The notes: generated from the letters alone by a model not told the origin. Positions 49,018 to 58,305 are shown, counted from the stretch's first letter. The stretch is 64,000 bases of DNA from JAEUMY01 sp031394355 (GCA_031394355.1 JANNSU010000056.1:62001-126000), one strand, 5' to 3'. Made by a program: numbers and translations.

Positions 49018-50067
49018 ATGATTGAAGAAGATCGCTTTATTTCTCCCAAACCTGCCTCGACTGTTGAAGAGGCAGCCGAACGCGCACTGCGGCCGAAGCT
49101 GCTTGCCGAGTATGTGGGTCAGCAAAAGATCCGCGACCAATTGTCGATCTTCATCGAGGCTGCGCGTACGCGCAAGGAATCGCTCGACCACACGTTGCTG
49201 TTTGGCCCACCCGGATTGGGCAAGACCACGCTGGCACACATCATTGCGCGTGAGATGGGCGTGAATCTGAAGCAGACCTCCGGGCCGGTGTTGGAGCGCG
49301 CGGGAGATCTTGCTGCGCTGCTCACCAATCTTGAGCCGCACGACGTGCTCTTCATCGACGAAATCCATCGCTTGAATCCTGTGGTGGAGGAAATCCTGTA
49401 TCCCGCGCTGGAGGACTACCAGCTCGACATCATGATTGGCGAAGGTCCGGCTGCGCGCTCAGTGAAGCTGGACCTGCCACCTTTCACCCTGGTGGGCGCC
49501 ACGACGCGCGCCGGCATGCTCACCAATCCGCTGCGGGACCGCTTCGGCATTGTGGCGCGGCTGGAGTTCTACACCGCAGCGGAGTTGCAGACCATCGTGT
49601 CACGCTCGGCGTCACTGCTCGGAGTGGATATCGTCGAGGACGGCGCATTGGAAATTGCCACGCGTGCCCGCGGCACGCCCCGCATCGCCAACCGGCTGCT
49701 CCGCCGCGTGCGTGACTATGCAGAGGTCAAGGCGGATGGCCGGGTCACGCGGGATGTCGCCGACACTGCGCTAAAGATGCTGGATGTGGATGCCATCGGG
49801 CTCGATCTCATGGACCGCAAGTTGTTGCTTGCGGTGATCGAGAAATTCAACGGCGGCCCGGTGGGTGTGGAGAATCTGGCCGCTGCGCTCAGCGAGGAGC
49901 GCGACACCATCGAGGATGTGCTCGAGCCCTTTCTGATCCAGCAGGGCTATCTGCAGCGCACGCCGCGTGGCCGCATGGCGACACCGCTGGCTTACCAGCA
50001 CTTCGGCATAGCCGGGATGCCTTCGGCAGGTCGCACGGGTTTGGCTGACGCAGGCGGACTCTTCTGA
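49018..50067 (+). CDS. ruvB: Holliday junction DNA helicase subunit RuvB
   Basis: This 349-residue AAA+ motor drives branch migration. Walker A is [20 protein letters not shown], Walker B is [17 protein letters not shown], sensor 1 and the Arg finger are in [20 protein letters not shown], and the winged-helix C-terminus ends [18 protein letters not shown]. Length is typical. It lies 20 bp after ruvA and just before ybgC. Confidence 0.97.
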   Translation: MIEEDRFISPKPASTVEEAAERALRPKLLAEYVGQQKIRDQLSIFIEAARTRKESLDHTLLFGPPGLGKTTLAHIIAREMGVNLKQTSGPVLERAGDLAALLTNLEPHDVLFIDEIHRLNPVVEEILYPALEDYQLDIMIGEGPAARSVKLDLPPFTLVGATTRAGMLTNPLRDRFGIVARLEFYTAAELQTIVSRSASLLGVDIVEDGALEIATRARGTPRIANRLLRRVRDYAEVKADGRVTRDVADTALKMLDVDAIGLDLMDRKLLLAVIEKFNGGPVGVENLAAALSEERDTIEDVLEPFLIQQGYLQRTPRGRMATPLAYQHFGIAGMPSAGRTGLADAGGLF

Positions 50068-50068
50068 C

Positions 50069-50551
50069 ATGCCCGATTCGTTTTCCAAATCTCCGCTGCC
50101 CAAATCCGCCCGTCGTGCTGCTGCAAAGCCGCTGCTGCAACCCGATCTCTTCGGCTTCGCGTTTCCAGTGAGGGTGTACTTCGAGAATACTGACGCGGGC
50201 GGCGTGGTCTATCACAGCGAATACCTGAAGTTTCTGGAGCGGGCGCGGACAGAATGGCTGCGCAAGCTCGGTTTCACTCATCAGATCCTGGCGAAAAAGC
50301 ATGGCATCGTCTTTGTCGCGGCGGGCATCGCAGCCGATTTTGTCCGCCCCGCGAAACTCGACGACAGTCTTGCTGTCGGTGTACAGGTGGAGTCCATGGG
50401 CAAGGTGCGCGTGATCTTCCACCAGGAAATCAGGAAGGATGATGAAATCCTGGTGCGTGCGCGGGTGACCATTGCCTGTGTGAGCGCCGATGGCTTCAAA
50501 CCCGTTCCCATCCCCGAGGAACTGGCCAAAAAACTGGAGGCGGCGACTTGA
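50069..50551 (+). CDS. ybgC: YbgC hot-dog acyl-CoA thioesterase
   Basis: This 160-residue protein has the YbgC active site VRVYFENTDAGGVVYHSEYL, with Asp as the catalytic residue, followed by FLERARTEWLR. It belongs to the tol-pal cluster thioesterases, which act on acyl-CoA or acyl-ACP. An N-terminal extension of about 30 basic residues is unlike E. coli YbgC. It begins 1 bp after ruvB and overlaps the tolQ start by 4 bp. Confidence 0.94.
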   Translation: MPDSFSKSPLPKSARRAAAKPLLQPDLFGFAFPVRVYFENTDAGGVVYHSEYLKFLERARTEWLRKLGFTHQILAKKHGIVFVAAGIAADFVRPAKLDDSLAVGVQVESMGKVRVIFHQEIRKDDEILVRARVTIACVSADGFKPVPIPEELAKKLEAAT

Positions 50552-51225
50552 ACGTTTCGCAAGACATGGAACTCATCCAGCTGATATTGCAGGCCAGTCT
50601 GGTGGTCAAACTCGTCATGGGCGTCCTGGTCATGGCCTCGCTGATGTCATGGTGGTACATCTTCATGAAGTTCTTCGGGCTGCGCCGCGCCATCAACGAG
50701 GCCGATGAATTCGAGAGCCACTTCTGGAGCGGTAACGATCTGGTGGGCATCTATCAGAACGCCAGCAGCCGCGCCGACGAGACTGAAGGCATGGAGCGAA
50801 TATTCGCAGCGGGCTTCAAGGAATTCATGAAGTCGAAGAATCGCGCCGGCGGCGACATCGGCGCATTGATGGACGGCGTGCGGCGCGCAATGAAGGCGAC
50901 GTTCCAGCGTGAGTTGGATCATCTGGAGTCGCATCTCTCGTTCCTTGCCACGGTGGGTTCGGTAAGCCCATACATCGGCTTGCTTGGCACGGTATGGGGC
51001 ATCATGCATGCCTTTCGCAGCCTCTCCAACGTGGCCCAGGCAACGCTTGCTTCGGTGGCGCCGGGCATTGCCGAGGCGCTCATTGCGACCGCCATCGGCC
51101 TCTTCGCCGCCATCCCGGCCGTGATCGCCTACAACCGCTTTACGGCACAAATTGACCGCCTCGCAAACCGCTACGAAAGCTTCATGGAAGAGGTTACGAA
51201 CATCCTGCAGCGGCAGGCGGGCTGA
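50548..51225 (+). CDS. tolQ: Tol-Pal system protein TolQ
   Basis: This 225-residue inner-membrane motor protein is part of the TolQRA proton-driven complex that keeps the outer membrane tight during division. Three transmembrane helices are visible: about 14-34, SFLATVGSVSPYIGLLGTVWGI (about 132-152, written here as motif), and IGLFAAIPAVIAYNRF near 190. A perfect palindrome (50796-50807) is read as ERIFAAG in the cytoplasmic loop. An inverted repeat of about 125 bp separates it from tolR. Confidence 0.96.
   Translation: MNVSQDMELIQLILQASLVVKLVMGVLVMASLMSWWYIFMKFFGLRRAINEADEFESHFWSGNDLVGIYQNASSRADETEGMERIFAAGFKEFMKSKNRAGGDIGALMDGVRRAMKATFQRELDHLESHLSFLATVGSVSPYIGLLGTVWGIMHAFRSLSNVAQATLASVAPGIAEALIATAIGLFAAIPAVIAYNRFTAQIDRLANRYESFMEEVTNILQRQAG
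50796..50807. repeat. GCGAATATTCGC palindrome (within tolQ)
   Basis: Perfect 12-mer, read as RIFA of ERIFAAG. Confidence 0.95.
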
Positions 51226-51236
51226 GGCGCTTCATG

Positions 51237-51361
51237 CAAACACAGATGAACACGGATGAACACGGATACAGGCGGAGTTCATGCCTGCACTGCCCTGCGA
51301 ATATTCGCAACAAGCTCATTTCCAAATCCATCTGTGTTCATCCGTGTTCATCTGTGTTTGC
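51237..51361. repeat. Dispersed inverted repeat, copy 3 (tolQ-tolR gap)
   Basis: The left arm (about 51237-51270) and right arm (about 51329-51361) pair closely. The loop carries a perfect GCGAATATTCGC (51297-51308) and shares GATACAGGCGGA with copy 2. It fills most of the gap between tolQ and tolR, genes that are normally close together. Confidence 0.87.
51297..51308. repeat. GCGAATATTCGC palindrome (loop of inverted repeat 3)
   Basis: Perfect 12-mer in the tolQ-tolR gap. Confidence 0.95.
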
Positions 51362-51394
51362 GGTTGTCTTCCCGCTCGAACAGAGGACAACGCC

Positions 51395-51808
51395 ATGAGG
51401 CGCCCGCGCAAGGCCATGGCAGACATCAACGTCGTGCCCTACATCGACGTGATGCTGGTGCTGCTCATCATCTTCATGGTGTGCGCACCACTGCTGGTGC
51501 CCGGTCAGATCGACCTGCCGTCGATAGGGCAGAGCGGCAATCCGCCCGTTGCGCCGCTGGAGATTCGCGTGAAGAAGGACGCATCGATCCTGCTGGTTGA
51601 TCGCCAGTCCGGCGGCAGAGAGGAGCCCGTGGAGCGTCGCGATCTGGTCAAGCGAGTGCAGGCGCTGCAGAAGGCGCGTCCCGATCTGGCCGTCGTGATC
51701 GCTGGCGACAAAGACCTTCGCTACGAGGAAGTGCTGCGCGTGATGGATGTGCTGCAGCAGAACAAGGTGAAGCGCGTTGGGCTGCTGGTCAAACCTGCGG
51801 AGCGATAG
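51395..51808 (+). CDS. tolR: Tol-Pal system protein TolR
   Basis: This 137-residue inner-membrane protein is the second part of the TolQR motor. It begins RRPRKAMADINVVPYIDVML, whose Asp lies in the single transmembrane helix (about 15-35) and takes part in proton flow. The periplasmic ExbD/TolR domain follows, ending VLQQNKVKRVGLLV. The ATG at 51395 has an AGAGGA upstream; the frame opens earlier within the repeat but without homology. tolA begins 24 bp after the stop. Confidence 0.95.
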   Translation: MRRPRKAMADINVVPYIDVMLVLLIIFMVCAPLLVPGQIDLPSIGQSGNPPVAPLEIRVKKDASILLVDRQSGGREEPVERRDLVKRVQALQKARPDLAVVIAGDKDLRYEEVLRVMDVLQQNKVKRVGLLVKPAER

Positions 51809-51832
51809 GCCCCGCGCCATGAAGCTGACCAC

Positions 51833-52624
51833 ATGAATGCGGCGCTGCAGCAGCGCCCTGAGCCAGGAAAGCTTCCCGCCTTCGTATTGGCGATGCTGGT
51901 ACACGGCGGATTCGCCGCGGTGCTGGTTTTTGGCGTGAGCTGGCAAACACGTGCGCCCATTCCGCTGACAGCGGAACTCTGGAGCAGCTTACCCAACATC
52001 AAGGCTCCCGAGCCCCCTTCACCCCCACCGCCGGAACCCGAGCCCGAGCTGCCCAAGGTTGAGCCCAAGCCTGAGCCCAAACCCGAACCGGTGAAAGTGG
52101 TGCCGCCCCAGCCCACCAAGGCCGAGATCGAGCTCAAGAAAAAGGTCGAACGAGAGAAAGAAAAAGAGAAGAAGCAGAAGGTGGACAAGGAAGACGCCGA
52201 AAAGAAGAAGCGCGAAGCCGACGAAAAGCAGCGCAAGGAGGAAGACAAGCGCAAGGCCGAGGAGAAGGTAAAAAAAGCACAGGAAGCCAAGGCCAAGGCC
52301 GAAGCGGACGCTGCCGCACGGACGGCGGCGACCCGGCAGCAGAAACTTCTTGATGATTGGTCTAACCAGATTAGCGCCCTCATCCGTTCAAGAGCTAATG
52401 TGCCAGATTCGGTGACTGGGAATCCGGTAATACAAGTGCAAATCAAACTTCTCGTGACGGGCGCGGTGTTCGAGGTGGTGGTGGTCCGTCGCTCGGGGAA
52501 CCGCGTGTATGATGAATCGATCGAACGGGCCGTCGCCGGTATCCGGCAATGGCCCACGCCATCCGACCCGGATGTCTTCCGCAACAACCGTGTACTCACC
52601 CTGAACATCAAGCACGACAAATGA
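51833..52624 (+). CDS. tolA: TolA envelope-spanning protein
   Basis: This 263-residue protein bridges the inner-membrane TolQR and the outer-membrane Pal. It has one N-terminal transmembrane helix (about 14-36), a Pro/Glu-rich stretch (about 55-90), a long Lys/Glu/Ala helical domain (about 100-165) and a C-terminal TolA/TonB-like domain (about 170-260) with GNPVIQVQIKLLVTGAVFEV. The helical domain is short compared with E. coli TolA (421 residues), as in other Betaproteobacteria. The stop overlaps the tolB ATG. Confidence 0.93.
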   Translation: MNAALQQRPEPGKLPAFVLAMLVHGGFAAVLVFGVSWQTRAPIPLTAELWSSLPNIKAPEPPSPPPPEPEPELPKVEPKPEPKPEPVKVVPPQPTKAEIELKKKVEREKEKEKKQKVDKEDAEKKKREADEKQRKEEDKRKAEEKVKKAQEAKAKAEADAAARTAATRQQKLLDDWSNQISALIRSRANVPDSVTGNPVIQVQIKLLVTGAVFEVVVVRRSGNRVYDESIERAVAGIRQWPTPSDPDVFRNNRVLTLNIKHDK

Positions 52625-53895
52625 AGCGAATATTCACAACTCTCTGGTGCCTGGCCCTGTGTGGGCTGACGACGCTGGCCCATGCCCAGCTCACTATCGA
52701 CATCACCACCAGCGGCGGCCGCCAGATTCCCGTGGCCGTGGTGCCTTTTGGCAACGAGGACAGCGTCCAGTCGGTCACGCCGATCATCAGCGCAAACTTG
52801 GCCCGCAGCGGCCTGTTCAGGCTCATTCCCGCGACTGGCGTGTCGCCACCGCCGACAGAGCCCTCCGAGATCACCTTCGGCGACTGGACGTCGCGCAATG
52901 CCGAGGCGCTGGTCATCGGCTCTATCCGCCCTGCACCCGGCGGCCAGCTCGATGTCCGATTTCGACTGTTCGATGCGTCTCGTCAGGTGCAGCTTGCGAG
53001 TTTTTCATATGTGGTGCAGGCATCCCAGCTCCGCGCGACGGCACACAAGATTTCCGACGAGATCTACGAGAAGCTCACGGGTGACAAGGGCGTGTTTTCC
53101 ACCCGCATCGCCTATGTGATCAAGCGTGGTCAGCGTTATGAGCTGCAGGTGGCGGACGCAGATGGTGCCAACGCGCAGACCGTGCTCGCATCGGGTCAGT
53201 CCATCATCTCGCCCAAGTGGGCACCGGACGGCAATCGGCTTGCCTATGTCTCCTTCGAGAGCGAAAAAGCGACTGTCGTGGTACAGAATCTCGCAACAGG
53301 TGAACGCAGAACGGTTGCCAACTTCTTCGGCAACAACAGCGCACCGGCCTGGTCGCCGGATGGCAAGACGCTTGCTGTCACGCTGACCAAGGACGGGACG
53401 TCGCAGATCTATCTCATCCCCGCCACGGGCGGCACGCCGCGTCGCATCACCGAAAGTGCCGCTATCGATACCGAGGCTGACTGGTCGCCGGATGGCAGCT
53501 TCATTGCCTTCATTTCCGATCGTTCGGGTGGTCCGCAAATCTATCGCGTGCCGGTTACAGGCGGTCAGCCGCAGCGCCTGACCTTCGAGGGCAGCTACAA
53601 CGTCACGCCGAGAGTGAGCCCGGACAGCCGGTCGATCGCCTATGTGCAGCGTGAGGATGGCAAATTCCGCATCGCGCTTCTGGATATTGCCAGTGGCCAG
53701 AGCACTGTTCTGTCGGATGGATCATTGGATGAATCGCCCAGCTTCGCACCGAATGGCCGGGTGATTCTGTATGAGTCGACCGGCGGCGGGCGCGGTGCCC
53801 TGGCGGCTGTCTCTGCAGACGGCAGGATCAAGCAGCGGCTCACCGCATCCAGCGGGGATGTTCGCGATCCCGCCTGGGGACCGTTTGTGAAGTAA
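52621..53895 (+). CDS. tolB: Tol-Pal system protein TolB
   Basis: This 424-residue periplasmic protein has a signal peptide (about 1-22, ending THAHAQ-like LAHAQ), an N-terminal alpha/beta domain and a C-terminal six-bladed beta-propeller. Repeats such as SPKWAPDGNRLAYVSFES, APAWSPDGKTLAVTLTKDG and EADWSPDGSFIAFISDRSG are the propeller blades. A near-palindrome GCGAATATTCAC (52626-52637) is in codons 2-6. The ATG overlaps the tolA stop. It cycles between TolA and Pal. Confidence 0.96.
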   Translation: MKRIFTTLWCLALCGLTTLAHAQLTIDITTSGGRQIPVAVVPFGNEDSVQSVTPIISANLARSGLFRLIPATGVSPPPTEPSEITFGDWTSRNAEALVIGSIRPAPGGQLDVRFRLFDASRQVQLASFSYVVQASQLRATAHKISDEIYEKLTGDKGVFSTRIAYVIKRGQRYELQVADADGANAQTVLASGQSIISPKWAPDGNRLAYVSFESEKATVVVQNLATGERRTVANFFGNNSAPAWSPDGKTLAVTLTKDGTSQIYLIPATGGTPRRITESAAIDTEADWSPDGSFIAFISDRSGGPQIYRVPVTGGQPQRLTFEGSYNVTPRVSPDSRSIAYVQREDGKFRIALLDIASGQSTVLSDGSLDESPSFAPNGRVILYESTGGGRGALAAVSADGRIKQRLTASSGDVRDPAWGPFVK

Positions 53896-53978
53896 ACTGT
53901 CGTCATAACAAAGAGATGCAGCGTGCCGCCTGTTTCATTGCAGTCCCTGTGCAACTACACCTACAAAGGAGTGAACGC

Positions 53979-54521
53979 ATGAACAAGAACTTCAGTATCG
54001 TTCCGGCCATCGCAGCCGCCATGGTGCTCGCTGCCTGCAGCAGCACACCGACCACCACGTCCACGCCTGCGCCGGTGACGGACACCACACAGCGGCCGAC
54101 GCCGCCGACGGCTACGACGCCTGGGCCCACCACAAGCACGGTCACACCCGCCCGTCCCATGCTGATTGAGCCACTCGCCCAAGGCGTGCTGGCTGGTCGT
54201 AGCGTCTATTTCGACTACGACAGCAATGCGGTCAAGGACGATGCACAAACTCTGGTGCAGGCCCACGCCAAATTCATGATGGAGAATTCAGGGTCGCGAA
54301 TTGCCCTGGAAGGCAACACGGATGAGCGCGGTTCACGTGAATACAACCTCTCGCTCGGCCAGCGCCGCGCAGATGCAGTCAAACAAGTCATGACAGTAGT
54401 TGGCGTGCAGGCCGCTCGCATCGAGACCGTGAGTTTTGGCGAGGAAAAGCCGAAATCGCCGGGACATGATGAAGCCGCGTGGAAGCAGAACCGTCGCGCT
54501 GATATCGTCTACAAGAAGTAA
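53979..54521 (+). CDS. pal: Peptidoglycan-associated lipoprotein Pal
   Basis: This 180-residue outer-membrane lipoprotein has a lipobox LAAC at about residue 20, then a Thr/Pro linker (about 22-55). The OmpA-like peptidoglycan-binding domain follows, with VYFDYDSNAVKDDAQTLVQ, EGNTDERGSREYNLSLGQRR and the C-terminal AAWKQNRRADIVYKK. An AAAGGAG Shine-Dalgarno precedes ATG 53979. It lies 83 bp after tolB and 3 bp before cpoB. Confidence 0.96.
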   Translation: MNKNFSIVPAIAAAMVLAACSSTPTTTSTPAPVTDTTQRPTPPTATTPGPTTSTVTPARPMLIEPLAQGVLAGRSVYFDYDSNAVKDDAQTLVQAHAKFMMENSGSRIALEGNTDERGSREYNLSLGQRRADAVKQVMTVVGVQAARIETVSFGEEKPKSPGHDEAAWKQNRRADIVYKK

Positions 54522-54524
54522 CGG

Positions 54525-55376
54525 ATGCGCAGCACCACGTCCTGTCTGCTGGCCTGTGTTGTGCTGGGGCTCTGTGCCCCGGCGGCACGGGCCGGTTTGT
54601 TTGACGACGATGAAGCGCGTCGCCAGATCGTCGAGCTGCGAAAGCAACTCGCGGACCAGAAGCAGGCAACAGATGACAAGCTTGTCCGTTTGGACGAGTC
54701 CATCAAATCGCTGGGCGTCATTCAGCTTTTGCAGCAGATCGAGGTGCTCAATACCGAGATCGCCAAGTTGCGGGGGCAGATCGAGGTGCTCAATTTCCAG
54801 AACGAGCAGCTGCAACGCCGGCAGCGCGACTTCTATGTGGATCTGGACACGCGGATTCGCCGGATGGAAGGCGGTGGCGCAGCTGAACCTGCTACGCCGG
54901 CCGGGTCATCGGCGAGTCCGACGTCTGGAGCGACTACGAGCCCGGCTGCAGGGCCGGTTGCTGCCGTGACCACGCGTCCAGCACCGACGCCCAATCCGGC
55001 TGCCGAGAACAAGGCCTACGATAACGCGCAGAACCTGTTCAAGAAGGGCGACTACATCAAGGCGGTCGATGCCTTCAGCAATTTTCTGCAAACCTACTCC
55101 GGCAGCACGCTTGCCGCCAATGCGCAGTACTGGATAGGCATCAGCCACTTCAATCTCAAGGACTACAAGAATGCCCAGGCTGCGCAGGAAAGCCTGATCA
55201 AGCTGTATCCGGATTCGAACAAGCTGCCCGATGCGCTGCTCGCCATCGGCTCCATCCAGATCGAGCAGGCCGACACCGGTTCGGCCCGCAACACGCTCGA
55301 AGACATCATCGCCAAGTATCCCGGCACCGAAGCCGCCGCCAAGGCGCGCACGCGGTTGCAGTCTCTGCGGCGCTAG
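54525..55376 (+). CDS. cpoB: Cell division coordinator CpoB (YbgF)
   Basis: This 283-residue periplasmic protein has a signal peptide (about 1-23, ending PAARA). An N-terminal trimerising coiled coil follows (about 28-110, VELRKQLADQKQATDDKLVR), then an Ala/Pro/Thr linker (about 115-160) and C-terminal TPR repeats (about 165-280, AYDNAQNLFKKGDYIKAVDAF and two more). It coordinates peptidoglycan synthesis with Tol-driven outer-membrane constriction. It ends the tol-pal run; the next gene is queE. Confidence 0.94.
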   Translation: MRSTTSCLLACVVLGLCAPAARAGLFDDDEARRQIVELRKQLADQKQATDDKLVRLDESIKSLGVIQLLQQIEVLNTEIAKLRGQIEVLNFQNEQLQRRQRDFYVDLDTRIRRMEGGGAAEPATPAGSSASPTSGATTSPAAGPVAAVTTRPAPTPNPAAENKAYDNAQNLFKKGDYIKAVDAFSNFLQTYSGSTLAANAQYWIGISHFNLKDYKNAQAAQESLIKLYPDSNKLPDALLAIGSIQIEQADTGSARNTLEDIIAKYPGTEAAAKARTRLQSLRR

Positions 55377-55410
55377 ATCGCTGCCAAACCCGCGCTAGCG
55401 AGTATTCGCC

Positions 55411-56154
55411 ATGTTGGTTTCCAAGATTCCTGCCGCTGTTCTCAGCGTCGCCGAAGGGACGAAGGCCACCTTGTCGGGTGGCACAGCTGATCGCGAAAAC
55501 AGGAGCCGTCTCGACACGACACTGCGCATCAACGAGATCTTTCTTTCGCTGCAAGGCGAGACCAGCCGCACTGGCCTGCCCACCGTGTTTGTGCGCCTTA
55601 CCGGCTGTCCGCTGCGTTGCGGCTACTGCGATACTGCCTATGCCTTCCACGAAGGCGATACCCGGCCGATCGATGATGTGATGACCGAGGTGGCGGGCCA
55701 TGGCACGCCGTATGTCTGCGTCACCGGCGGCGAGCCCTTGGCGCAGCGGGGTTGCCTCACGTTGCTGACGCGGCTGGCCGATGCGGGCTATTCGGTGTCT
55801 CTGGAGACTTCCGGTGCCTTGGATATCAGCGAGGTGGACGCACGTGTGTCGCGCATCGTCGATATCAAGACGCCCGGCTCGGGCGAGGTAGACAAGAACC
55901 GGTGGGAAAACATCGCGCTGCTCACGCCCCATGACGAGCTCAAGTTCGTGCTGTGTGCTGAATCAGACTATCAATGGGCGGCAAACGTCCTGCGCGAATA
56001 TTCGCTGACGGAGAAATGTCCCGTACTGTTCTCGCCCAGCTTTGCCGATGTGAAGCCGGCCGAGCTGGCTGCGTGGATATTGCGGGACAAGTTGCCCGTG
56101 CGCATGCAGGTGCAACTGCACAAGATTCTTTGGGGCGAGGCGCGTGGGCGGTGA
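55411..56154 (+). CDS. queE: 7-carboxy-7-deazaguanine synthase
   Basis: This 247-residue radical SAM enzyme converts CPH4 to CDG in queuosine synthesis. The SAM cluster motif is LTGCPLRCGYCDTAYAF (CX3CX2C) near residue 66, followed by VCVTGGEPLAQRG. The core begins at LRINEIFLSLQGE (about residue 38). The first 37 residues are not family-like, so an in-frame TTG at 55471 (codon 21) may be the real start. One near-palindrome (GCGAGTATTCGC, 55398-55409) lies directly before the ATG and one perfect copy (55994-56005) lies inside, read as REYSLTE. Confidence 0.93.
   Translation: MLVSKIPAAVLSVAEGTKATLSGGTADRENRSRLDTTLRINEIFLSLQGETSRTGLPTVFVRLTGCPLRCGYCDTAYAFHEGDTRPIDDVMTEVAGHGTPYVCVTGGEPLAQRGCLTLLTRLADAGYSVSLETSGALDISEVDARVSRIVDIKTPGSGEVDKNRWENIALLTPHDELKFVLCAESDYQWAANVLREYSLTEKCPVLFSPSFADVKPAELAAWILRDKLPVRMQVQLHKILWGEARGR
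55994..56005. repeat. GCGAATATTCGC palindrome (within queE)
   Basis: Perfect 12-mer, read as EYS of REYSLTE. Confidence 0.95.
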
Positions 56155-56163
56155 GCAAGGCAA

Positions 56164-56282
56164 TGCAAACACAGATGAACACGGATGAACACAGATGTCT
56201 TTGTGTTCGTCCTCAATGCGGACACAGAGTTCACGAGTGCTGCGGTCGGAATCCGTGTTCATCTGTGTTCATCTGTGTTTGC
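56164..56282. repeat. Dispersed inverted repeat, copy 4 (queE-queC gap)
   Basis: The left arm (about 56164-56196) is built of ACACRGATGA units and the right arm (about 56250-56282) is the near complement. The loop differs from copies 2 and 3 and has no GCGAATATTCGC. It fills the gap between queE and queC and ends 17 bp before the queC start codon. Confidence 0.87.
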
Positions 56283-56299
56283 GGTGAGGGTGAAGTGCA

Positions 56300-56974
56300 A
56301 TGAAACGCGCCGTTGTCCTCGTCTCAGGCGGACTCGATTCCGCCACCACGCTCGCCATTGCCCGTGAGCGCGGCTTCATCTGCCATGCGCTGTCGGTGGA
56401 CTACGGCCAGCGGCATCGGGCCGAGCTGGATGCGGCGCGCGTGGTGGCGCTGAAACAGGGTGCCGTCGAGCATCGCGTGGTGCGGGTGGATCTGTCCGGC
56501 TGGGGTGGTTCAGCGCTCACTGATGCGAATATTCGCGTACCCACCGAAGCGGGCGAGGGCATTCCCGTGACCTATGTGCCGGCGCGGAACACCATCATGC
56601 TGTCCATTGCGCTGGGCTGGGCAGAGGTGCTGAAAGCGGACGCCATCTTCTGTGGCGCCAACGCCGTGGACTATTCCGGCTATCCGGATTGTCGGCCCGA
56701 GTATTTCACCGCGTTCCAGCAGCTGGCTGCAATCGCCACCAAGATCGGCGTCGAAGGACGTGCCATCGCCATCGAGACGCCGATCATCGGACTTTCCAAG
56801 GGCCGCATCATTGCCGAAGGGATGAGGCTGGGCGTTGACTTCGCCGGGACGGTCTCCTGCTATCAGGCCGATGAACAAGGACACGCATGCGGACAGTGCG
56901 ATGCCTGCCGGTTGCGCAAGGAAGGCTTTCGCGAAGCCGACGTTCAGGATCCCACGCGCTACGCATTGCGCTGA
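56300..56974 (+). CDS. queC: 7-cyano-7-deazaguanine synthase
   Basis: This 224-residue ATP-dependent enzyme makes preQ0 from CDG and ammonia. The PP-loop is [16 protein letters not shown] at the N-terminus; the zinc site is [21 protein letters not shown] at the C-terminus with four Cys (first, then CGQC, then DAC). [19 protein letters not shown] is also diagnostic. It follows queE in the pathway. A perfect palindrome (56525-56536) is read as DANIRVP in a variable loop. Confidence 0.96.
   Translation: MKRAVVLVSGGLDSATTLAIARERGFICHALSVDYGQRHRAELDAARVVALKQGAVEHRVVRVDLSGWGGSALTDANIRVPTEAGEGIPVTYVPARNTIMLSIALGWAEVLKADAIFCGANAVDYSGYPDCRPEYFTAFQQLAAIATKIGVEGRAIAIETPIIGLSKGRIIAEGMRLGVDFAGTVSCYQADEQGHACGQCDACRLRKEGFREADVQDPTRYALR
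56525..56536. repeat. GCGAATATTCGC palindrome (within queC)
   Basis: Perfect 12-mer, read as ANIR of DANIRVP. Confidence 0.95.
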
Positions 56975-57100
56975 CATCCGCGCGGGCCACGATGCGGGTG
57001 CCAGTCTGATGACGCATCATGTTAGCGGCGGCTAATGAGAGGCTGCATTGCCGCAGCTTGACTACAATGATCACTCGACCCACATCACTTCGCTATCGCC

Positions 57101-58222
57101 TTGGCATCTTCGCTCTCCCTCACCCAGACTGTTGTCGCTTCAGGATTTCTAGCCGCCTTTGTCGTGGGTGCGATCTCCCAGCGCAGCAATTTCTGTACGC
57201 TGGGCGCGCTGTCCGACATCGTCAACATGGGCGATTGGGGCCGCATGCGCATGTGGTTGCTGGCCATCGCAATCGCGCTGGTCGGCGCGCAGGCGCTGTA
57301 CCTCGCCGGACTCATTGATCTTTCCAAGGCCTTCTATGTGCGCCCAGGTCTGGCATGGCTCTCCTATGCCGTGGGAGGACTGCTCTTTGGTGTGGGCATG
57401 ACCCTTTCCTCAGGCTGCGGCAGCAAGACGCTGCTGCGAATGGGGGGCGGCAATTTCAAATCACTCATTGTGTTTGTTTTCCTCGGCATCTCCGCCTACA
57501 TGACCCTGCGCGGCCTGTTTGGCGTCTGGCGTATCAATACGCTGGAACTGGCCACCGTGGACTTGGCGGCCCGGGGCGTTGCAACGCAGGATCTGCCCAC
57601 CCTGCTCGGTGCCGCGTTCGGGCTCGGCAAGAAGCAGGGCATCGTCATCCTGACCGCCACCATTGCGATCTCCTTGCTGGTATTCATCTTCAAAGACCGC
57701 GAATTCCGCCGAAACCTCGATGGCATTCTGGCGGGTGTGGCCTGGGGTGTCGCCGTAACGCTGGGTTGGTATGTCACCGGCCATGTCGGGTATGGCGAAA
57801 ACCCGGACACGCTGGAGACTGTCTTCTTCGGCACCAACAGCCGTACGCTGGAGTCCATGAGTTTCGTGGCACCGTATGCCTATTCGCTGGAACTGCTCAT
57901 GTTGTGGAGTGACAAGTCACTCGGCCTAACCTTCGGCATTGCCACGGTGCTGGGGCTCTTCGCGGGGTCATTGGCATATTCGCTCGTCACCCGAGCCTGG
58001 CGCCCGGAGGGCTTCACCCAGGTTGCAGATCTCCGCAACCACATCATTGGCGCCATCCTGATGGGCTTTGGCGGTGTGGCCGCCATGGGCTGCACGATTG
58101 GCCAGGGCATTACCGGTGTGTCGACCCTTGCTTTGGGGTCTATCATCGCGCTCGCGGGCATTATCGCGGGGTGCGTCGCCACGCTGAAGTTCCAGTATTG
58201 GCAGATGATGCGCGAGGTCTGA
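57101..58222 (+). CDS. YeeE/YedE family membrane transporter
   Basis: This 373-residue protein has about nine transmembrane helices and the YeeE/YedE (DUF395) motifs: ISQRSNFCTLGALSDI near the N-terminus, GVGMTLSSGCGSKTLLRMGGG near 100, and MGFGGVAAMGCTIGQGITG near 325. The three conserved Cys lie in these motifs. Relatives import thiosulfate or other sulfur species. The start is TTG at 57101, since no in-frame ATG fits, and no strong Shine-Dalgarno is seen. With the fcc genes at 41.4-43.0 kb it hints at inorganic sulfur use. Confidence 0.88.
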   Translation: MASSLSLTQTVVASGFLAAFVVGAISQRSNFCTLGALSDIVNMGDWGRMRMWLLAIAIALVGAQALYLAGLIDLSKAFYVRPGLAWLSYAVGGLLFGVGMTLSSGCGSKTLLRMGGGNFKSLIVFVFLGISAYMTLRGLFGVWRINTLELATVDLAARGVATQDLPTLLGAAFGLGKKQGIVILTATIAISLLVFIFKDREFRRNLDGILAGVAWGVAVTLGWYVTGHVGYGENPDTLETVFFGTNSRTLESMSFVAPYAYSLELLMLWSDKSLGLTFGIATVLGLFAGSLAYSLVTRAWRPEGFTQVADLRNHIIGAILMGFGGVAAMGCTIGQGITGVSTLALGSIIALAGIIAGCVATLKFQYWQMMREV

Positions 58223-58255
58223 GACCCTCGACTCTGACCCTTGGCGCATCCCGGT

Positions 58256-58285
58256 TTGACCCGGAGTTTGCGATTCCGCTATAAT
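58256..58285 (+). promoter_or_regulatory. tRNA-Lys promoter
   Basis: TTGACC (58256-58261), an 18-bp spacer and a perfect TATAAT (58280-58285) lie 20 bp before the tRNA. Confidence 0.8.
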
Positions 58286-58305
58286 TTCGGGCTTCGCAGT
58301 GCTTT

